A stretch of DNA of 64,000 bases from Prostheceraeus crozeri (lineage: Eukaryota; Platyhelminthes; Polycladida; Euryleptidae). The notes under the pieces are model-generated. The model saw nothing but the letters and a program-made list of their open reading frames with translations. It did not search any database and was not told the DNA's origin. The position numbers were made by a program, and so were the translations under genes. Positions 1 through 10,961 of this stretch are shown here, one piece after another; within the stretch, counting starts at the first letter, position 1; each line of letters starts with the position of its first letter. Location of the stretch: positions 186,001 through 250,000 of the forward strand of contig CAJQUW010014281.1 in assembly GCA_907163375.1 (NCBI GenBank), read 5' to 3'.

Positions 1-932
1 TTTTGGAAGTAACTGCCAATCCATTTCAAAAATGGAGTAGGGAAATCGGCGTCAACTAACGATTTCATGATGCATTCATGTCGTACAGAATCGAACGCCT
101 TTTGGATGTCAAATGATATTAGCATCACGCCTTGACATTCGCTGTAGTCCATGGAGGTTGTCACAAACTCTTGCACGATAAGGTGAGCATGGATAGTTCC
201 GGAGCATGGTCGAAACCCAAACTGGAGCGATCCGTACATTTCGAGCAACTTGTCCTTTACAGAGTCGAGAACACAACGTTCGAGTACCTTGCTTAATATC
301 GGTAGCAGAGAAATAGGTCGCAGTTGATCAATTTTCGAATTTTTGTCTTTAGGCACCGGGAGGACATTTGCTGTTTTCCATCTTGAAGGAACGATACCTC
401 TTTGGACAGATAATGAAAAGATGTGAGATATAGGCTCAGAAAGAACAGATGCAGCAGAAGAGAGTACTTTCGGAGTAAGGTCATCACTACCGCCAGCCTT
501 CGACTGATCCAGTGTAGAAAGGTGTCTGAAGACATTGAATGGACTCACGTCAATATTCCAATAAGTGTCATTGTCAGGTATTGACGACATGATAATTGAC
601 CAATTTGGTGACTCGGCGAATTGTTCACTGAAAAATTGGTTTATTTCTTCTGCAGCAACAGAGGGACTGATGAAGGCATTGACAATGTTTGAGAGAGGCT
701 GTCTTTGCTTCTTGTTGAAGTACGAGTTGGCAATCTTCCATAGTCCATTCTTTGATTTTCTGGTGTTTTTCAGCCATTCTTCTTTCGCTTTCTCTATCAT
801 AATCTTGATTTTACTCTTATAATGATTGTACATAGCAAAATCCCCGGCTCGGAAGTACATATATCGCATATGAATTAGGCTCTTGATAACAGGTGTGATC
901 CACGGCTTATCTTTATTGGTCATTGGCACATA
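1..932 (-). CDS. LINE-A ORF2, C-terminal part: reverse transcriptase (interrupted, runs off window)
   Basis: Reverse transcriptase of a CR1/L2-like non-LTR retrotransposon, which copies the element RNA at a nicked target. The minus strand is open with no stop from 932 to the window edge. Readable landmarks in order are the KPWITP pre-RT segment, a segment ending GGSDD, the RT motif around RPISLLPILSKVLE, QFGFRP, and motif A (SFDIQKAFD, near 71-97 on the minus strand). The catalytic YADD box lies outside the window. The sequence is clearly related to the second LINE at 35551-37833. Its upstream half, with the endonuclease, lies 20.6 kb away at 21530-22374, because a DNA transposon (933-21529) sits between them. 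Removing that transposon and one copy of the TA duplication joins the two halves in frame. High confidence for the family, moderate for the clade. Confidence 0.9.
931..932. repeat. TA target-site duplication, left copy of the 20.6 kb transposon
   Basis: TA directly precedes CCCAGTGAACA; the matching TA is at 21530-21531. Only one TA is needed to restore the LINE reading frame. Confidence 0.85.
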
Positions 933-1075
933 CCCAGTGAACATGATGACGTCAGTGGGGCGTCGTGGGGCTGTCCCGGAACGTCGGTCGGTCGAGGACC
1001 CCTGTCGTACAGCCCCACGACGTCATTCTGTGGATGTCCTCACGACGTCATATTTAGGAAGGACCAGTGACGTCA
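933..1075 (+). repeat. Left terminal/subterminal repeat of the CACTA-like element
   Basis: An 11-bp perfect terminal repeat (CCCAGTGAACA) is followed by GACGTC palindromes at about 948, 1018, 1044 and 1069, with GTGGGG/CCCCAC motifs alongside. Two of the palindromes are full TGACGTCA sites (947-954, 1068-1075). Subterminal arrays of this kind are the transposase-binding regions in CACTA elements. Confidence 0.8.
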
Positions 1076-1458
1076 ATTTTGGTACATTCATGATAGATTA
1101 TCATGACGATTCCATTGGTTTCTCTAAATTTTGGACGAATATATTGAAGTTAGCTTGTTTATATGTAGTGTTCACAAAAAACATCAGAATCAGGTCTACT
1201 CTGTGCAATGTGACACAAAGAAATTGATTGCATATAAAATGCTGCATGTCGATGTCGTTGCGAGAAAGTGCTTGAAATTTTGAATTCCAGATTGATATGT
1301 CTAGGCTTTTTTTGGATGTGAATTAAATGCTGGAATTTCAGTCTTACTCGAAACATGTGTATGAACGGAAATACAATTTCTATATGCTTGTTGAATCTTG
1401 CGTGATTTCAAGATTTCAGCTGCTCCACACTAAAGTATCTGTTGCTAGTTTATTCTAG

Positions 1459-2034
1459 TGAAGAGGTCGTCAGGAAAGCAAGTCGCGAAAAGGTTGTCTT
1501 ATCAATTCAAGGAATGGTCAGATTTGGTAGGCTTTCGTTCGATTCAACTGTTGATATCACACGAACAAGTTCCATTTAATAGCACAACATTTTCTGACTG
1601 CATAAATCGGAATTGTCTAAATTGTGCTTGCTTGAAAAATTCATATCGATGTTTGCACTTATGTTTACTATTGCCTTGCCGATTTTGTTTTAATATCTCT
1701 AAATTTTCTTTGAAACGCACATACGTGCATCCGAAAAACACTATCGCAATCACAGTCGTCTGTAAGATAGTGTGTGATTGTCTTTTGTTTAACTATTGGA
1801 TTAGTTTTAAAATTTCGCAGTTTCTATATTGTTGTTCGGATTTTATCCACACCCTTTCTCTACTCGTCCGCAGTTTATTTCATTATCTCGGTTTTCTTGC
1901 TTCATGTCATCACACAGCTCATTATACCGGAGGAGAAAGGAATTTTTTCAGAGGCAGGGAATATCAGAGAATGGACCAGGACCATCAGACATTGGTGTCG
2001 TCAACGAAGAGAACACATGCTACGAAGTAACAAG
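1459..2034 (+). CDS. Upstream exons of the CACTA-type transposase gene (1459-1526 and 1952-2034)
   Basis: Two short exons are inferred from splice signals and reading phase. Exon 1459-1526 follows TTTATTCTAG and ends before GTAGGC. It begins TG AAG AGG, so an A from an earlier exon would complete the start codon; the encoded peptide starts KRSSGKQVAKRL. Exon 1952-2034 follows TTTTTTCAG and ends before GTAAAT with two bases of an open codon. The main exon at 10962 begins with exactly the one base needed. With the missing A, the three exons sum to 683 codons including the stop. The exon carrying the initial A was not found. The intron 2035-10961 contains the whole 7.4 kb nested transposon. Confidence 0.5.
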
Positions 2035-2123
2035 GTAAATTTTCACGGAAAATTTGGATTGCTTGCTTTTCGTTTCTAAGCGCGGACTGCACCTTAAATC
2101 AAACAAGAGAGCATTCTTGCATA

Positions 2124-2290
2124 CACACTAAAAAAAATAACGGGAATATAACGGTAGTTGCCGTTATCTGCCGTTATATATCACTTTTATCCGTTACTTA
2201 CCCGTTATATGTGTCATGGCAATTGAATTTGCCGTTATAAAAAAATCCCGTGATAATATAACGGCTACAGCCGTTATGATATAACGATAA
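2124..2290 (+). repeat. Left TIR and CCGTTAT array of the nested element
   Basis: A short terminal inverted repeat is followed by about nine copies of CCGTTAT or its complement within 160 bp, in mixed orientation. TAACGG is also the core consensus recognised by Myb-type DNA-binding domains. Confidence 0.8.
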
Positions 2291-2845
2291 TTTAACTGAT
2301 GCTTGACAGTTATATTTGAGTCTTAACACATTATGTACTTTTGGCAAAATGATCGAATACAATAGAAACACCCATATCAAATTCCAAATATTTTCAGTAT
2401 TTGACGAAGACAGTCAATGCCATAATCTGATAACGTTGTAGTTACGGTACACTTATTACTATGTTAGTTAATAACTTATGTGCATCTATATAGGTCTATT
2501 TGCGTGTTATTGAAGCAATACTGATATACAAAGCATACTTTGAAAAAAGATAACATTTTGAGGAACTATAACTCACGCCAATGGATAAAAAAGTTGCTTA
2601 ATTGATGCGACATTTAACTGAAGGAACCGATAGTAAATGTTGTGTCCTTTCAGCTCAAATTTGCATCTGCTTCATGAACCGTGTGACGACAACTGTCTTT
2701 ACTGAAGTCAATGTGGCAACTATGCTCTGATTTTTGCTTTTACCACACGTGAGATCAGTGAAAGACCTTTTGATTCTCGTTGATTAGCTGCAACCGATGT
2801 ATAACTAATGATTTGAAGTTGTTGACCATACCCAAAGTAAATTAT

Positions 2846-3402
2846 AATTTTGTGAAACTAAATTCAATATGCCCCACGGCCTGGTGGGTAAGTAGAAAAC
2901 ACGTGATGTCGGGATGTTTTGATTCTTCATCTTCAGCCCAGAATGAATATGAGATCAGCTCAAGCAAAATATAACATCGGTCATTATCATAGACATGTTC
3001 AGAAAATGACAAGTGCACGTGTGTAACTGGCAGGATAGTCTGGGAGGAGAGTGCTAGGTGTGAAGGAAGTGAAAAGTTCTCTTCCCCTCACAGCCATCCA
3101 TAAGGTTGCGGTTTCCAGTCATCGATTACCGCAACCTTATGAATGGCTGTGAGGGCAAAAGAACCTTACAATTCCTGCACACCTAACACTCTCCTCCCAG
3201 ACTATCCTGCCAGTTACACACGTGCACTTGTCATTTTCTGAACATGTCTGTGATAATGACCGATGTTATATTTTGCTTGAGCTGATCTCATATTCATTCT
3301 GGGCTGAAGATGAAGAATCAAAACGTCCCGACATCACGTGTTTTCTACTTACCCACCAGGCCGTGGGGCATATTGAGTTTAGTTTCACAAAATTATGATG
3401 TA
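2846..3402. repeat. Large hairpin: inverted repeat with arms of about 275 bp
   Basis: The left arm (about 2846-3118) and the right arm (about 3128-3402) are near-exact reverse complements with a loop of only about ten bases. Shared landmarks are GTGCACGTGTGTAACTGGCA, the block around ATGCCCCACGGCCTGGTGGG, and TGAATATGAGATCAGCTC. The hairpin lies inside the nested element, upstream of its gene. It could be a separate foldback/MITE or a recent inverted duplication. No target duplication was found around it. Confidence 0.85.
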
Positions 3403-4236
3403 CAGCTGTATTTTGTTGATGCGTTGCCAATGACTCTGAAATATTTGAATTCTCTGAATTTTAAACAAACTATTTATCGAATTTCATGCTAAAATCACTT
3501 TGTGTGGTACAATATTCGAATCATCTTCTAAATTGTCTTTGACATGTCACTATAAGACATCAGCTGTGCTGGTATGATTTAAGTACAAGTGTTCAACTGT
3601 CATATGAAAGAAAAATATAGATTAGGAATTAGATAAATTAATCAGATAAGGAATGAGTTTCATAGAATCATGTTTATACGCAAAGTTTGTTTCTGCTGAA
3701 GAGCTGTCTCTGCCTTGGTACTTGTCAAATGGTGTTTAAAAATGTATATCTGAAAACAATGGAACAAGTCTAAAATCTTATGTGACTAAGTCGCTATGTG
3801 TATCTTCATAGACATCCGGTTGTTGTTGATACCCGTCGTCTGCATACCTGCAGTCATAAATCACAAAAAATGAGATGTTATAACATCATCGCAAGTTAGG
3901 TTGCTTGCTATAACTGGAACCTGTCTGGTTCAATGACGCCATCAAACTTGTGACATTATAAGGTGCCGCAGGTTTCTCCTTTGTACAATGACACCAGGTG
4001 AAATATAGATCCTTAAATATTTCGTCAAGCTGATCTTAAATAATATTTCATATACGTGCTTTTAGTCTTCGAATATCATTAGCAAGTCAGCGAACAAAAG
4101 TTCTAATCGCATAATTGTGTATAATTTACAAAAATATAACGGCAAGTAAAACTATTTCGCGTTATATGCATATTTTGTTTAAATGCAAATTTTTATTTGA
4201 ATTCATGATGCGTTGGCAATCTACATTCCTGGCGAC

Positions 4237-4324
4237 ATGAAAGCTGTAAAGGTTACTTTAGAAGATTCCTCTCAACAGGAAATTATTATTGCATTTGGTG
4301 GACTAAATGATTTTTTAATTGAAA
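4237..4324 (+). CDS. Candidate first coding exon of the nested element's gene
   Basis: ATG at 4237 opens a 29-codon stretch beginning MKAVKVTLEDSSQQEIII and ending just before a strong donor (GTAAGT at 4325), leaving one base of an open codon. The composition is protein-like and differs from the surrounding AT-rich noncoding DNA. The next confident exon (6129) is entered in phase 0, so at least one linking exon between 4325 and 6128 is needed and was not identified. Placement in the same gene is inference. Confidence 0.35.
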
Positions 4325-6128
4325 GTAAGTTACTCAGATCTATAGTGTAACACACGTTACGTAATTTCACTCATGGGTAGAAGTTAATTGGCAGTCATGA
4401 GTTTCAGAAATCACGGGGTAATAATTGACTCGCTTTAATTCAGATGTGTGCTTTGTGCCTCGGGCTCGTTGAATTATCTGATATTGGTTTACAATAAATC
4501 CGTGTTGTAGTGCAGAATTGAGATTTCTATAAATGGGCAACATTCTAAATTGTCAATCTTGTACCAATGCTGTATGCAGCAGTAACTCAACCAGCAGATG
4601 AAAAGCAGTTGCTCCCAACGAGTTTTAGAACACCCAGATGCTTATTTCTTTAAATTAAACCAGTAATGAGTTGGGTACTATTAAAATAGAATGTTTTTTT
4701 AGAATGAAAAAAATCACATGTTTTGTGTATTTGTATGCATAGGCCTACATATCTGTCATCTAGTATCGGTATAGATTTTGTGCAACATTTGTCATTGTTG
4801 AAACTTAATCCATACTGTCCCTATGGTTGAATGATACACCTCCAACTCTTCGTTAAAAGAAGTAGAATGATTCAATACATACATTTTTGAATATCGTATT
4901 TCTTTGAATAAGATAAGTGTCTCCAATTTTACTCAGTGCCCTGATTTGTTTATCTATCTTTCTTATCAAAAGTTTTCACTCTTTCATTGGAAAAATTTGC
5001 CGGTTTCTACCCACTTAGGTACGTAAACAGTTGAGATAAACTACGTATATAATATTATCAGAATAAAGTACCGGCCATGACTCTATGCGCACAGCAATGA
5101 AAACGGAATTTTCACTATTCATTAGCAAAATTCCATGCAATCACAAGACTTATTAGTCACGACATTTGAATTTCCTCATTTGGGTTAAATTGAGTGACGT
5201 CATCACTGTATCATTATGAGTATGAAGGAACATATCGAAATCAAGCAATATTTCCGAGTACATGACTCGAAAGCAAAAGAAACTACCGTATAATGCCTCC
5301 GTACTTTAAACGGGATATGAAGTAAACCTTCTGTGCATGTATTGAACAACAAGTGGCCTTATTTATTATACAATACCCGGTATTTACTAGTCAGTTATTT
5401 TAATTAACCATGTAGACTTAATTATCATGTCGGCCCATGTAGGCAATAAATTGTAATAGCCTATATGTAATAGGATTACATAGTCTACATAGGACTACAT
5501 ATGTTTTGTACATGCGTCTGATATTCAAGGACGTCTCTTATTCTTTCTTTTCTTCTCACAGATGCGTCTCTTATTCAAGGGCGTCTCATGTTCAAAGAAA
5601 AACGGCATCTGAAAAATCGTTCTATAAATACATGTAAATGTGGTACCCAAAGTCACCTGATCAAATTGAGTAAAAACTTTGGACAGTTGAGAAGTTGACA
5701 CTTTTCACTGTTAGCTAGCTGCTAGGTTAAGAGACCACGATTTTCTGCCCCCAGCAGTATGCAGAAGTCGTGAAAACATAATAGAGACATAATAGAGTAC
5801 GATCATCCAAAGACAATGAATTCTTTGCTATCACCAAGATTGATCGAATAGACTATTAATCAAATTTTCAACACCAGGGGTTGTCTGCTTATATGATCGG
5901 ATAAAGATTTGTTGCATTTCCTTTCCTCTGTGAGAGAGGCATAGGATATTTCATCATAAAATTTAACGTATAACTTTTTGGCTTCTTCAAATGTGAAACC
6001 AGAAATCGTTCAAATTTGATACTACTTTATTAAAATGATAGGATTGACATGAGCAAAATTTCACAATTTTTTTATCGTTCACCTTTTCCAAGTAATAAGT
6101 TTTTAACAAAAGTATCACTTCTTTCCAG

Positions 6129-8400
6129 TTATCAAGACTGAAATTTGAAGAAGAAATGTTTGATGACTTGACCAAAGAGTTCTCTCAAAATGTCAAGAGA
6201 TACCTAAATGGTAGTCACAATGAAGACTATTTGGACAAGGAATTAAGGAACGGGCTGATGAATTTCTGCCAGTTACATATTCCGGAAGAATCTGACTTTG
6301 TTGGGCGCAAAGAATTTTATGGTCGGTTGAAGACAACGATGAGGATCCACTATCCCAATTATCCACGATCATACGTAAGTCGTCATGAATACTATTTTAC
6401 TCATGATTAAGTAAATTTACTTAAAAGCTTGTGTTATTAAAGAATCAATGAAATTTTTTTGGTACATTTTTCCTGTGTACACGATAACACATTTTCAATC
6501 ACAGCTCAGTAATTAGTCATATTTTAATGTCTCTTTATTGATAGTGTGTATCTATATTGTGCCTCCTGATCGTTTTAGTTTTGCTTTCTGCCACCACTGG
6601 GTACCATACAAGTACTGCACCCAAGACCAAATTGCATATAAACTTATAATTTACTTAACATGTGTTTATAACTGATTATCTTTCAAATCGTTCTTTTCAG
6701 GAGAAACTGATAACTCGTGCTTCGGATGCGCTACGACAACGTCAATTTAACAAGTTACATGGCGCAAAGCAAAAGTTGAGCTCATTCGGTCAACGAAGAT
6801 ACTCAAATACTATAGTCGCAAATATTCAAGAGCCAGTTTTATCAAAAGAGATGTTGCTCAATGATGTGAAAGTGAGTCTATCGGGTTGGCGAAATTACTA
6901 TTTAGAGGTACACTGTAAAAGTTGAACCGATAATACATTTACATATACATGCATGTTGCACTTAGCTTTAGTCTTACAAGCGGGTTTTTCTAGGTTAATG
7001 CTTAAGAGGAATGCCGAATTTAGAAAAATGCTTCTAGGTTAATAGTTGGGTTACTGACCTGGACCTTGGTCCAAGCAGTTTCAACAAGTTTAAAATGATC
7101 TCCTCTGTTGTGTGGACTTATGTACAAAAACCTACATGCAACAGATACAGATCCATCCTATATTTTAATTACATTTTTCCTTCTGTTTTCAGAGTGAATT
7201 GTCCAAGGCAGTACAAGAGAAATTTACAAATCATGAATCGAAATCTTTTCGATGGTAAATTTCAGGACAGAGTCCCCAAACGTCTATCGGTATATCCTAG
7301 CCTTCTGTTGGAGGAATTCATTCGGTTGTATCCAATTTACGAAGAAATCAGAGAGAGGACTTCCACTTTTCTGCTGAGGCATAATCTACGAAATACCGAA
7401 GACCTCCTACATTTGCAGAAACGCCTGAGCTCAAAAAAAGCGAAGACGTGTTTTTTTCAGGAAGTTTTGGTGAGTTATCCGCATATTATTTCTGTGTATC
7501 ATTAATAGGGATATTGGTCGGGCGGCTTATTTCTAAGAGGGCTACAACAAAAATGCAAAAATGGATATGAATCGCCCCCTCCCTCCCCTAGCTATGGATA
7601 ACTTTTAGTGGGATAATCATGCTTTAATTAACCATCGTTCTTCTTTGACTAGGAAACTCAAACGGCGCGCCGTTTTTTCTAACTTTGATCATTTTATACC
7701 GTATGCATGTAGGTAATGTAATACATGTATATTGCACATGTACATGAATATTATTAAGATCAGCAAACTATTGAATCTAGATGAGCGAAATTGACCTACT
7801 TATTATCAAATATATAGCATTGTCCATCATTCAAATGAGAGCTCGTAGTTAATCTAGCATCCATCTTTTAATCATCCGAACTTCAGATTTCATGAGCCCT
7901 CGGGCCATTCTTTGTCTATGTTATCATACATGTATCGTACATTGATGCATTAATGTATGCCTAGAAATTCTGCAAATAGCTATCAGTCTGATCGAATTTC
8001 TCATTTCTTGAAATAACATTTTCATCAATACGTTTCCATTGAGCGTATTCATTTCACAATGAATGATATCTTGATATTTTATAGTACCGGTACTATATGT
8101 TGTGCATTTGAATTGCAGGATGATTCAATCGGAGAACAACTGCAACAACCCGGGCGCTTTGGTCCCCAAGTGCTGTTTTCGCCGAACTTTTACGGCATTC
8201 GATCTAGCCATGGGGTTGAAATAGACATTGCTCCGATGGACTTCGCGGAAATGGTCGCGTTGTCGTTGGCCATTTATTACGTCCTTGACTTGACCTACCC
8301 GGCTGCATATGCCCAAATTTTGGGTGCTTTCCAGGAAGGAATCCTTTGTGAAATTTTTTTCCCTAAGGGCATAGCCCTAACTAAGTTTTTAAATAATTAG
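6129..8400 (+). CDS. Spliced gene of the nested element, unknown function (SAMD3-like uncharacterised family?)
   Basis: Four exons fit together in phase 0: 6129-6374, 6701-6907, 7212-7469 and 8119-8400 (stop TAG). Each is bounded by AG/GT signals (for example CTTTCCAG at 6121-6128 and GTGAGT after 7469). They sum to 330 codons plus stop. The protein begins around LSRLKFEEEMFDDLTKEF, has a basic middle (RASDALRQRQFNKLHG), a YPSLLLEEFIRLYP motif, and ends with a hydrophobic YYVLDLTYPAAYAQILGAF segment. The ordering and the C-terminal YP...F motif resemble a large group of uncharacterised fish and invertebrate proteins often labelled SAMD3-like, but no SAM domain is visible here. No DDE triad or zinc finger was recognised. 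For exon 3 an acceptor at 7193 is stronger by eye but gives a stop, so the in-phase acceptor at 7210-7211 was preferred. Confidence 0.6.
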
Positions 8401-9359
8401 TTGTATCTTACTGCCGTTCATAACTGCTGATTCACGTGTTCCGCAATTCTATCCTTAAAACGTCTATTTCTTTTATTGAAAGATTGAAGGATTCGGCTAG
8501 TTGCAAGGAACCGCCTCTCAGTTGACGCGAACAGGACCGAAGAGCCGGTCCAAACGTGTTGTTATTTTTACATGAACTTTTTAGTCTTGAATCTCATTAT
8601 CATCCTGTTTTCCAGTTAGATGAATATAGAATATTGCATTTATTATTTGTTAAGTTTATGTAATAGATTGTTATTGAGTTGCATGTTCTTCAAAGATTAA
8701 GATTTATTTGTTACGGATTTACTTACTCTTGCACTCTTATATTTGTGTGAATATATTTTTGAACAAAATATTGTTTCTATTATTTGCTAAGAATGAATCA
8801 TAGATTTGTAAATTTTTGTATTTTCTTCAACGATTTAGGTTTTGTGGATATATTTTTGAACTTCTATTATATGTTAAAGATAGTTAATAGATTGGTGTGC
8901 CCTAAAATAATAGGTTTGTGTGAATGTCTTTTTAGAGTGAATAGTTTTTTATTTCTGTGAATATTGTTTGTTATTAAGGATAAATGAAAAGAATGTATTT
9001 CTTCAAAAAAATTTCTGAATATATTTTTGAACAGAATATTGATGACATATTGTTTCTATGATTTGTAAGGATAGCTAAAACATTATTCTGTATAATAGTC
9101 CATTTTTTCAAAGATCTAGGTTTGTCTGTGAAACTGTGAATATCTTTTTGTAAAGGCGTATTATGCTTGAAATTTACAGACTTGCTACATTTTGTAATAA
9201 TACTAATTTTTGAATTATGTTTTGATAATATTTTCCATTGAAATGTTCTTATATAATTAATTGTCTGCATGTAAGAAGCATTTGTTTTAGATTACATGTT
9301 TTGGGTGACGATAACCGATTTGTCTATAGGTAATTTAAGCATATCTAAAAAAGAAATTA

Positions 9360-9565
9360 TATCAATATAACGGATAAGATAACGGTATTTTCCCGTTATT
9401 CAGAAACACGATTATAACGCGAAAATAACGGGAGATTTCCTTCATATAACGGATAATTTTTATAACGGGAAATATAACGGCATTATAACGGCAAATGTAA
9501 CGGGAAAATACGCGTTATATCTTGGAAATCTGCCATTACATAATAACGGGAATTTTTTTAGTGTG
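9360..9565 (-). repeat. Right CCGTTAT array and TIR of the nested element
   Basis: About eleven copies of ATAACGG/CCGTTAT or one-mismatch forms within 200 bp, ending TTTTTTTAGTGTG followed by the TA duplication. It mirrors the left end. Confidence 0.8.
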
Positions 9566-9567
9566 TA

Positions 9568-10961
9568 GTATAGTGGTCATGTAGAACAGATCCCGCAAGT
9601 GTATAGAGTAGGATTTCGATTATGTTGCATGTGTGTGGTGCAACATTCCTGATCAATGCTAGAAATTTCCAAATACCATACTGCTTGTATTCCTTTGCGC
9701 GTTAAAAGAGCTTCATGAGAGCCAAAAACTCAGGAATATTTCATTTTGCATAATTACTGATCAGAATCATTGTCAGTGTCGACATCGGTATTTCTATGCA
9801 TTTAGCTGCAGAAAAACTGGCAAGATGTTTTTGAGGGGTAGAACATACAATATTGGCGATTATCTATGCTTTTCAAGAACAGTAGAATTCATCAATATGT
9901 GTTCGTCGAATTGTTTAGTATATGTCTATTTAGAATTCTATGAGGTGCATTTTTGTTGTGCATTGATGAAAAAATAATCTAGTTACGTAAGAGACATTTT
10001 GAAATAAGTTGACTCAATAATAGTTTTTTTATTGCTACTTATATATTTTGTTCACAAATTATTTAGCCATATGATTGGTGGATTAATGTCAAACTGTCCT
10101 ACTCACTATTTTAATTTTGCAATAAACATAAGTCCCTTGTCGGAATCATCAGTACACGCGTGTGCAGCATGCCTTCTTGTCATATTTGTTCAGGAATACG
10201 TGAAATAGTAAATTGTTTTTACTTTTTTAGGATCTTTGGTCGTTAACTGACATGAATTCATATGTCAGCGGTTTCCCAGGATCTAAATGTTGACCGATTA
10301 AGTCTTTAGTATCTATTCTAGTGATTGTGCCGAAGTCCAAGATTCCTCAGTTTTAAGTATTTTTTCTGGTGTTGGCGTTCAGGGGTGTTGTTTCCGTTAG
10401 AAAATTAGCCAATGCGATTTGTAGAATAATGTCGTAATCTATGTCTTCGATATCACGCCATGTATGCACAATTATGTGGTATGGCATGAAAATAGCAAGA
10501 AAAATGAATTATCTAATGAAAAATCTAGACGCTTCAGGTCGAATTTATTTCATGCTTGATGGCCTGACATTCGTAGACATTCTCAATAATGTCCTGCATG
10601 ATTTTTCGTGATCTTGCTGGAAAATTCCATGTAGTTATTTTGACTCTTAAGATTTTGCGAGATCACGTATTACAGATAATATTTTGCACTGTCACCATCG
10701 TTTTCATGAAGTCTATTACGCCACATCAGGTAGTCTCTGTCCACATATTATAGGCTCATTGACATTGCAAGGGTTTTGTGATAAGTTCTACGCTGATCTG
10801 CCGTAATGATCTTTTATTTTTAGTCACCATGCTTTCTATTACAAGTTACAGGTTCTCTAGCCTTTCGCAATCATTATATTGATACAAATACTTTATTGTA
10901 TGCTTGTATGATGTTGATTTGTTGTATAGCAAAAGCAGATTCTTATTTCTTTACATTGTAG
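9568..10961. other. Remainder of the transposase intron; no gene seen
   Basis: AT-rich sequence between the end of the nested element and the acceptor TTACATTGTAG at 10951-10961. No ORF with protein-like composition, repeat or RNA gene was recognised. Confidence 0.5.

Larger units (their letters stand above)
2124..9565 (+). mobile_element. Nested 7.4 kb DNA transposon with CACACTAAAAAAA ends and TA duplication
   Basis: The left end CACACTAAAAAAA (2124) mirrors the right end TTTTTTTAGTGTG (to 9565), and TA flanks both ends (2122-2123, 9566-9567). Just inside, both ends carry dense arrays of ATAACGG/CCGTTAT (about nine at 2137-2290, about eleven at 9365-9550). The element lies wholly within an intron of the CACTA-like transposase gene. 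Its only recognisable gene is the spliced 330-codon-plus ORF at 6129-8400, and no DDE transposase is evident. It is either non-autonomous with a captured gene, or mobilised by an unfamiliar protein. The terminal form is similar to TACACTGTAAA-type elements in animal genomes (inference). Confidence 0.82.

Noticed and set aside
7193-7256. Alternative reading of exon 3 in the nested gene from the stronger acceptor at 7193
   Set aside because: In phase with exon 2 it hits TAA after about 21 codons; the acceptor at 7210-7211 keeps the frame.
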